From positions 372,001 through 436,000 of the forward strand of contig CBDHEF010000002.1 in NCBI GenBank assembly GCA_965261945.1: DNA of 64,000 bases. Reading direction: 5' to 3'. The notes below the pieces were generated by a model, which saw only the letters and a list, made by a program, of their open reading frames with translations, searched no databases and was not told where the DNA came from. A program made the translations under genes and the position numbers. This document shows, piece by piece, positions 59,829 to 64,000 of this stretch; positions within the stretch are counted from its first letter, which is position 1; the number at the start of each line of letters is the position of its first letter. Source of the stretch: VXOI01 sp965261945 (lineage in GTDB: Bacteria > Chloroflexota > Dehalococcoidia > Lucifugimonadales > UBA3495).

Positions 59829-60863
59829 ATGATGCGTATAACCGGAGAAGCAATCTTTAACGTTAGTGCCTTGCGATGCTATGGACTTTTCTGGGTTTTG
59901 TTGCTTGTCGCTCTGCCTGTCGTTGCTTGCAACGATATGAAAGCCAACAAATACGTTGTCCAAGGAAAAGCCTATCACGATAAAGGTCAATATGATCTTG
60001 CAATTGCCGATTACGACATTGCCATCGGCCTCAACCCTGACCTAGCGGTAGCCTATAGTAACCGAGGACTTGCTTACTATGAAAAAGGATTGTATGACCT
60101 AGCAATTGCCGATTACGACATTGCCATCGGCCTCGATTCTGACCTAGCGATAGCCCACAGTAACCGGGGCCTCGCCTACTATGATAAAGGGTTGCATGGC
60201 CGGGCTGTTACCGATTACGACACTGCCATCCTCCTAGACACTGACTTGGGGGTAGCCTATAACAACCGGGGATTTGCCTACTACGAAAAGAGATTGCATG
60301 ACCGGGCAATTGCCGATTACGACACTGCCATCCGCCTAGACCCTAGCCTAGCGATAGCCCATAGTAACCGGGGTCTCGCCTACTACGAAAAGGGATTGCA
60401 TGACCGGGCAATTGCCGATTACGACACCGCCATCCGCTTAGACCCTAGCCTAGCGAAACCTTACAGTAACCGGGGTCTGGTGTACTACGACAAAGGGAAG
60501 TACGACCGGGCAATTGCCGATTACGACACTGCCATCCGCCTAGACACTGACCTTGCAATAGCCTACAGTAACAGGAGCTTTGCCTACAGTGGCAAAGACT
60601 TGTATGACCATGCTATCGCTGATTCAGACTATGCCATCCGTACCAACCCCGATCTTGCGGAAGCCTACATCAGTCGAAGCGCTGCTTATCTCGGCAAAGA
60701 GTTGTATGACCACGCTATCGCTGATTCAGACTATGCCATCCGCATCAACCCTTACTTGGCAGAAGCCTACTACATTCGTGGCGTCGTCCGCGATAAAATA
60801 GGCGACTTGGCGGGTTCAAAGCAGGATTTGCACAAGGCTAAGGAACTTGGCTTTGAGGAATAA
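59829..60863 (+). CDS. TPR-repeat lipoprotein
   Basis: A 344-residue protein. The N-terminal 38 residues form a signal peptide with a lipobox-like LPVVAC. Residues about 45-330 are about eight tetratricopeptide repeats of 34 residues: 'a.aHsnRGlaYYeKGlhDrAIaDYdtAIrLdPslA'. The repeats are nearly identical to each other in DNA as well (102-base period, especially 60240-60560), which suggests recent duplication. TPR domains bind proteins; no partner is visible. The gene has lower GC than its surroundings and is flanked by the hairpin above and by gene debris. ATG at 59829 (GGAGAGGGG next to it) or at 59832. Confidence 0.8.
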   Translation: MMRITGEAIFNVSALRCYGLFWVLLLVALPVVACNDMKANKYVVQGKAYHDKGQYDLAIADYDIAIGLNPDLAVAYSNRGLAYYEKGLYDLAIADYDIAIGLDSDLAIAHSNRGLAYYDKGLHGRAVTDYDTAILLDTDLGVAYNNRGFAYYEKRLHDRAIADYDTAIRLDPSLAIAHSNRGLAYYEKGLHDRAIADYDTAIRLDPSLAKPYSNRGLVYYDKGKYDRAIADYDTAIRLDTDLAIAYSNRSFAYSGKDLYDHAIADSDYAIRTNPDLAEAYISRSAAYLGKELYDHAIADSDYAIRINPYLAEAYYIRGVVRDKIGDLAGSKQDLHKAKELGFEE

Positions 60864-60964
60864 AAAGGTGGAATAGTAAGAAGGCGCTACTGCTCACCCT
60901 TCTATAATCTTAGGACGAACGATTGCGGGCAGATTCCCGCTTACCGGATAAATGCTGCGTCCCC
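60864..60964. other. Short non-coding stretch after the TPR gene
   Basis: About 100 bases of lower GC. I see no feature. Confidence 0.4.
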
Positions 60965-61096
60965 CTACCGCAACAAAGGCGCAACCTCGGCGTGGATGCG
61001 CTCGATCTGCGCCGGGTCGGGCCAGGTGGGGCCCACCATGACTGTTTTGGCGCCGGCGTCTATGTAGGCTTGGAGCTTGGCGGCGCAGCCCCCCAG
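60965..61096 (-). pseudogene. C-terminal fragment of a luciferase-like (LLM) monooxygenase
   Basis: In the minus-strand frame ending with TAG at 60965, about 43 codons read LGGCAAKLQAYIDAGAKTVMVGPTWPDPAQIERIHAEVAPLLR. This is the usual C-terminus of F420/FMN-dependent luciferase-like monooxygenases ('l..y.daGa..vmv.p....p...ie.ia.evlP.lr'). Upstream the frame is closed at 61097. So only the tail remains, next to a toxin-like pair. A plain deletion, not a gene. Confidence 0.6.
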
Positions 61097-61297
61097 CTAT
61101 GGTTCGGTATCGTATTCCACCTTGCCGTTCCTGATGGTTACGACTCGTCCGGTCAGGGCGATGGCGCGCCGCCGGGCTTTCATCGTGGCCCGTCGCATCG
61201 CTGCTTCTATGCCGGGGATGGTGGTATCCGGGTTGCTGTAAGTCCAGCGCCCCTCCTCGCCTGTTTGTTTTTTCTCGTCAGGCTTAATGTTAACCAT
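61097..61297 (-). CDS. Small protein paired with the zeta-toxin-like kinase
   Basis: A 66-residue protein: MVNIKPDEKKQTGEEGRWTYSNPDTTIPGIEAAMRRATMKARRRAIALTGRVVTIRNGKVEYDTEP. The helix '..i..Am.rA..kArrrAi.. tg..v.i..nGkve' resembles small proteins that sit beside zeta-type kinases, where they may be antitoxins. ATG at 61297 with GAGGATTTG five bases upstream. It follows the zeta-like gene by eleven bases on the same strand. Its stop lies on the edge of the monooxygenase fragment, so the end may have been set by that deletion. Confidence 0.6.
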   Translation of the reverse strand: MVNIKPDEKKQTGEEGRWTYSNPDTTIPGIEAAMRRATMKARRRAIALTGRVVTIRNGKVEYDTEP

Positions 61298-61308
61298 CAA
61301 ATCCTCTG

Positions 61309-61794
61309 CTATACATCGTAGATTATGGCCTCATTTACCAAGTCCCGGTAAATGTGCTCGAAGTTATGCCAACCGGCATGGAACCGGCGGCGAATGACTT
61401 CCTCCGGCACATCGTGTCCGCCTTCTTGAACCCTTTGCCGAACTCGGTCTATCGTCGCTTCCGGGGATGACACCCGCAGGAAAATCAGTGTAACCCAATA
61501 GCCCTGTTCCTGCCAGCGGGGTATCATCCGGGCATATCCCCGCCCGCTCAACGTGGTCTCGAAGGCGAAATTCTCGCCCCTGCGCACACAGGCGTCAATC
61601 ATTTCCAGCATCATCCGCCCCGCCAGAATCGCCGCCCTTTCCGGCTGTAGCGGATTGAGGCCGGCGGCGAGGAGGTCGGCATTGATGAAGATGGAGCAGT
61701 CGGCCTCGTTGGGCAGCAGTTCTCTGGCGAGGGTTGTTTTGCCCGCGCCGTTGGGCCCGGCAATTATGATTATTCTTTTCGCAGGCGTGATCAT
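61309..61794 (-). CDS. Zeta-toxin-like P-loop kinase
   Basis: A 161-residue P-loop protein. RIIIIAGPNGAGKTTLARELLPNE is the Walker A; INADLLAAGLNPLQPE and FAFETTLSGRGYARMIPRW follow, in the order seen in zeta-toxin/UDP-GlcNAc-kinase-like proteins and their non-toxic relatives. The conserved Asp and Arg needed for phosphotransfer look plausible. If it is a toxin, it would need an antitoxin; the small gene after it is the candidate. Toxicity is inferred only. Start ATG at 61794. Confidence 0.75.
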   Translation of the reverse strand: MITPAKRIIIIAGPNGAGKTTLARELLPNEADCSIFINADLLAAGLNPLQPERAAILAGRMMLEMIDACVRRGENFAFETTLSGRGYARMIPRWQEQGYWVTLIFLRVSSPEATIDRVRQRVQEGGHDVPEEVIRRRFHAGWHNFEHIYRDLVNEAIIYDV

Positions 61795-61816
61795 CTCATC
61801 GTCTTGGGGGCCAGGG

Positions 61817-63019
61817 CTAGACTGCCCCGGCCTCCCGCAATCCTGCCACCTCTGAGGCGCTGTATCCGAGCAGTCCGGTAAGCACCGCGTCCGTGTCCTG
61901 CCCCAGCGTCGGCGGTGGCGCGAATGTGTCGGGGCTGCCGCTCTTGATGGGGTTGCCGGCGGTGCGGTAGGTTCCGGCAGTGGGATGCTCGACTTCCACC
62001 ACCATGTCGCGGAGCTGCACCTGTGGGTCGGCCAGGGCCTCGGCGATATTGTTCACCGGGCCGCCGGGCACATCGTACTTCAGCAGTAGTTGCTCCCACT
62101 CCGGGCGGGACTTGTCACCAAAACCAGCGGTCAGCGCCTCTTCCAGCGCGGCGCGGTTCTCGATACGGGCAGGCGCCGTTGTGAAGCGGGGGTCTTCGTC
62201 CATTTCCCGCAGCGCCTCAATTTCGCCGGACATCATGCGCAGGGTCTTCATGGCGAATTCCTGGCTGGCGCAGTGGACCTGGACATATTTGCCGTCGGCG
62301 CATTGGTAGGCGCCGACGGGCAGATTGGACGGGTGCCCGGAGCCAATCGGCTGCGGAACTTCGCCGGATACCAGGTAGAACTGCCCCAGGTGGGCTTGCA
62401 GGGAGATCTGGACATCCAGCAGCGATATGTCCAGCCGCCGCCCCTCGCCGGTGACCCGCCGCCCGTACAGCGCGGATGCGATGCTCAGGGCCGCCATGTA
62501 CCCGCCCACCATGTCTCCGACCGGAAAGCCCATGAACACCGGCGGCTGTCCCGGGTTGCCGGTAACGCTCATGCCGCCGCCCATGGCCTGCACAATGCCG
62601 TCGAAGCCGGGCCGCTCGCGGTACGGCCCCTCCTGCCCGAAGGCAGACAGCGAGCAGGCGATGATGGACGGATTGATTGCCTTTAACGATTCGTAGTCCA
62701 GTCCCAGGCGCTCCAGTACCGAGGGGCGGAAGGCGTCGAAAACCACGTCGGACACCGCGACGAGCCGGTGGCATACCTCCCGGCCCTGCGGTGTCCGCAA
62801 GTCTATGGTGACGCTCTTCTTGTTGCGGTTGAAGTTCAGGTAATAGGCGCTCTCGCCGCCGAGGAAGTGAGGGCCAATGCGCCGCGACATATCGCCGACG
62901 CCGGGCTGCTCGACCTTGATGACCTCCGCGCCCATGTCGCCCAGCGTCCGCGCCGCCACCGGCCCGGCGATAGCCTGCGACATTTCAAGGATGCGGACGC
63001 CTTGGAGTGGTTGAGTCAT
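61817..63019 (-). CDS. CaiB/BaiF-family CoA transferase
   Basis: A 400-residue class III CoA transferase. MTQPLQGVRILEMSQAIAGPVAARTLGDMGAEVIKVEQPGVGD and FNRNKKSVTIDLRTPQGREV are the N-terminal family blocks; GFPVGDMVGGYMAALSIASALY carries the catalytic Asp (GDM). It transfers CoA between acyl groups, for example formyl- or succinyl-CoA to a carboxylic acid; substrate not predictable. ATG at 63019. It sits 31 bases downstream of the MmgE/PrpD gene on the same strand, suggesting an acyl-CoA pathway that involves both. Confidence 0.9.
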   Translation of the reverse strand: MTQPLQGVRILEMSQAIAGPVAARTLGDMGAEVIKVEQPGVGDMSRRIGPHFLGGESAYYLNFNRNKKSVTIDLRTPQGREVCHRLVAVSDVVFDAFRPSVLERLGLDYESLKAINPSIIACSLSAFGQEGPYRERPGFDGIVQAMGGGMSVTGNPGQPPVFMGFPVGDMVGGYMAALSIASALYGRRVTGEGRRLDISLLDVQISLQAHLGQFYLVSGEVPQPIGSGHPSNLPVGAYQCADGKYVQVHCASQEFAMKTLRMMSGEIEALREMDEDPRFTTAPARIENRAALEEALTAGFGDKSRPEWEQLLLKYDVPGGPVNNIAEALADPQVQLRDMVVEVEHPTAGTYRTAGNPIKSGSPDTFAPPPTLGQDTDAVLTGLLGYSASEVAGLREAGAV

Positions 63020-63050
63020 GTTCTCTTGCCCATCATTCCTGCCGGGTCGC

Positions 63051-64000
63051 CTACTCCGTGGACAGGAGGGCTGCCAACTGCCGCACGTCCTCAATTTCGT
63101 CCAGCGATTCTATGGCTGCAATGATTTGCTGCTGGCGTTCCGGGCTGATAACGGGAGCGGTCAGGACGGTGAATTTCTCCTTCATTTCGTCCCACGACAG
63201 GGCGTTCTCCGGGTCGCCCTTGGGATAGCGGATGTCGCTGCGCAGGGTGCGGCCGTCGGCGGTGGCGACCTCAGCCCAAGCCCGGAACTCACGGGGGAAG
63301 TGGGCGTCTAGTTCCGGGTCGGTCACACACTTGACCTTGGGCATGATGCGACGAATTTCCGGGCGGTCAGGCACCCCGTCGGCGTATTCCTCCAGCGACG
63401 CTCGGCCGTATGCCAGGGCCACCGCCGCGCCGAAAGGCATGGAGAACTGCATATCCACGACTGTCTTGGGGTTGGCCTTGTCCTCTTCCGGTGACGCCAC
63501 CAGCTTGAAACCGCCGCTGAGTACCCCGATGGTCACTTCCTCGACGTCATCGGCCTCCAGGCCATGGGTGTTGCGGATGTCTATCAGGCAGTCTATGGGT
63601 CCCTGCTTGTAACGGCAGCAGGCATGGGGTTTGATCCCTGTGCGGGTAATCAGATATTCGTCCCCCAGGTCTTGCAGCACCAGCGACGGGTCGGGGTTTC
63701 CGGAATAGGCTTGCAGGAAGCCGTCACGTCCCTCGATGATGGTGGTGGGGCCGGTGTAGCCGGAGCGGGCCAGCAGGGCCGCCCATGAACCGCTGTGCGA
63801 GGCCCAGCCGGGATGGAATCGCTTGGTCCAGGCTCCCTGCGCCAGGTATTCCATGCTGCCGGCAGTCTGGCTGCCGGCAATACCCAGAGCGTGAATGAAG
63901 TCGTCGCCCTGTAGCCCCAGCAGCCGCCCGGCCACCACCGCAGCGCCAAAAGCTCCGCAGGTGCCGGTGGGATGGAAGCCTCGCCCGTAGTGCTCGGCAG
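63051..64000 (-). CDS. MmgE/PrpD-family protein (5' end outside window)
   Basis: Frame runs into the window edge from about residue 1 of the visible part (AEHYGRGFHPTGTCGAFGAAVVAGRLLGLQGDDFIHALGIAGSQTAGSMEYL). The GFHPTGTCGAFGAA and GIAGSQ.AG blocks are signatures of the MmgE/PrpD family (2-methylcitrate dehydratase, aconitase-like and cis-aconitate decarboxylase relatives). Further blocks: KPHACCRYKQGPIDCLIDI (like KPYp.C...hp.ida) and MPKVKCVTDPELDAHFP. The enzyme would dehydrate or decarboxylate a hydroxy acid. It is incomplete; about one third to one half is beyond the edge. Neighbour of CaiB. Confidence 0.9.
   Translation of the reverse strand, partial: AEHYGRGFHPTGTCGAFGAAVVAGRLLGLQGDDFIHALGIAGSQTAGSMEYLAQGAWTKRFHPGWASHSGSWAALLARSGYTGPTTIIEGRDGFLQAYSGNPDPSLVLQDLGDEYLITRTGIKPHACCRYKQGPIDCLIDIRNTHGLEADDVEEVTIGVLSGGFKLVASPEEDKANPKTVVDMQFSMPFGAAVALAYGRASLEEYADGVPDRPEIRRIMPKVKCVTDPELDAHFPREFRAWAEVATADGRTLRSDIRYPKGDPENALSWDEMKEKFTVLTAPVISPERQQQIIAAIESLDEIEDVRQLAALLSTE

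Overview
The window is GC-rich bacterial chromosome, densely packed on both strands, with no rRNA, no tRNA that I could recognise and no phage. Several traits together suggest a member of the Chloroflexota, probably of the Dehalococcoidia/SAR202 type. These are an 11-subunit complex I lacking nuoE, nuoF and nuoG, three DUF2298/Agl23-type membrane glycosylation genes, CaiB/BaiF and MmgE/PrpD genes side by side, and many short GC-rich dispersed repeats. The assignment is an inference from gene content, not from a marker gene.

Layout. 1-9887 (minus strand): an MBL-fold hydrolase cut by the window edge and a small Tat-signal protein, then a run that reads ftsY, DUF2298 protein, Agl23-like protein, flippase-like protein and FAD oxidoreductase, probably an envelope glycosylation unit. 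10019-11432 (minus): RNase III and a DsbA-like gene with an in-frame UGA at the catalytic cysteine position. 11799-15209 (plus): CCA-adding enzyme, zinc-ribbon protein, quinone-oxidoreductase-like enzyme, membrane-tailed nuclease. 15206-22560 (minus): OGG-like glycosylase, DnaQ-DinG helicase, PHP protein, thioesterase, trmD, amidohydrolase. 22828-27210 (plus): beta-propeller lipoprotein, flavin reductase, a repeat-rich stretch (MITE-like element, minisatellite, CRISPR-like remnant), a CinA/NadD-like fusion and a GIY-YIG protein. 27237-38815: the nuo operon behind a consensus-like promoter, interrupted by two small HicB-like genes between nuoC and nuoD. 38831-47096 (plus): LOG-family protein, enolase, a frameshifted DUF2283 gene, GAPDH and a 1500-residue glycosyltransferase/DUF2298 fusion. 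47097-47415: a non-coding stretch with a near-perfect promoter, a possible structured RNA. 47416-52465 (minus): prephenate dehydratase and a potassium-uptake cluster (RCK proteins, a universal stress protein, Ktr/Trk channel). 52795-60863 (plus): leuS, a cobalamin methyltransferase, a putative DUF4258/DUF2283 pair, two alpha/beta hydrolases, a hydantoinase and a TPR lipoprotein. 60965-64000 (minus): a decayed monooxygenase tail, a zeta-toxin-like kinase with a small partner, a CoA transferase and an MmgE/PrpD protein cut by the edge.

The most notable points are the candidate selenocysteine DsbA-like gene with a 7-bp stem-loop just after its UGA, a palindromic repeat family that invades two reading frames and supplies ribosome-binding sites to other genes, the HicB-like pair inside the complex I operon, the possible non-coding RNA at 47140, and the fusion protein that links DUF2298 to a PMT-type glycosyltransferase.
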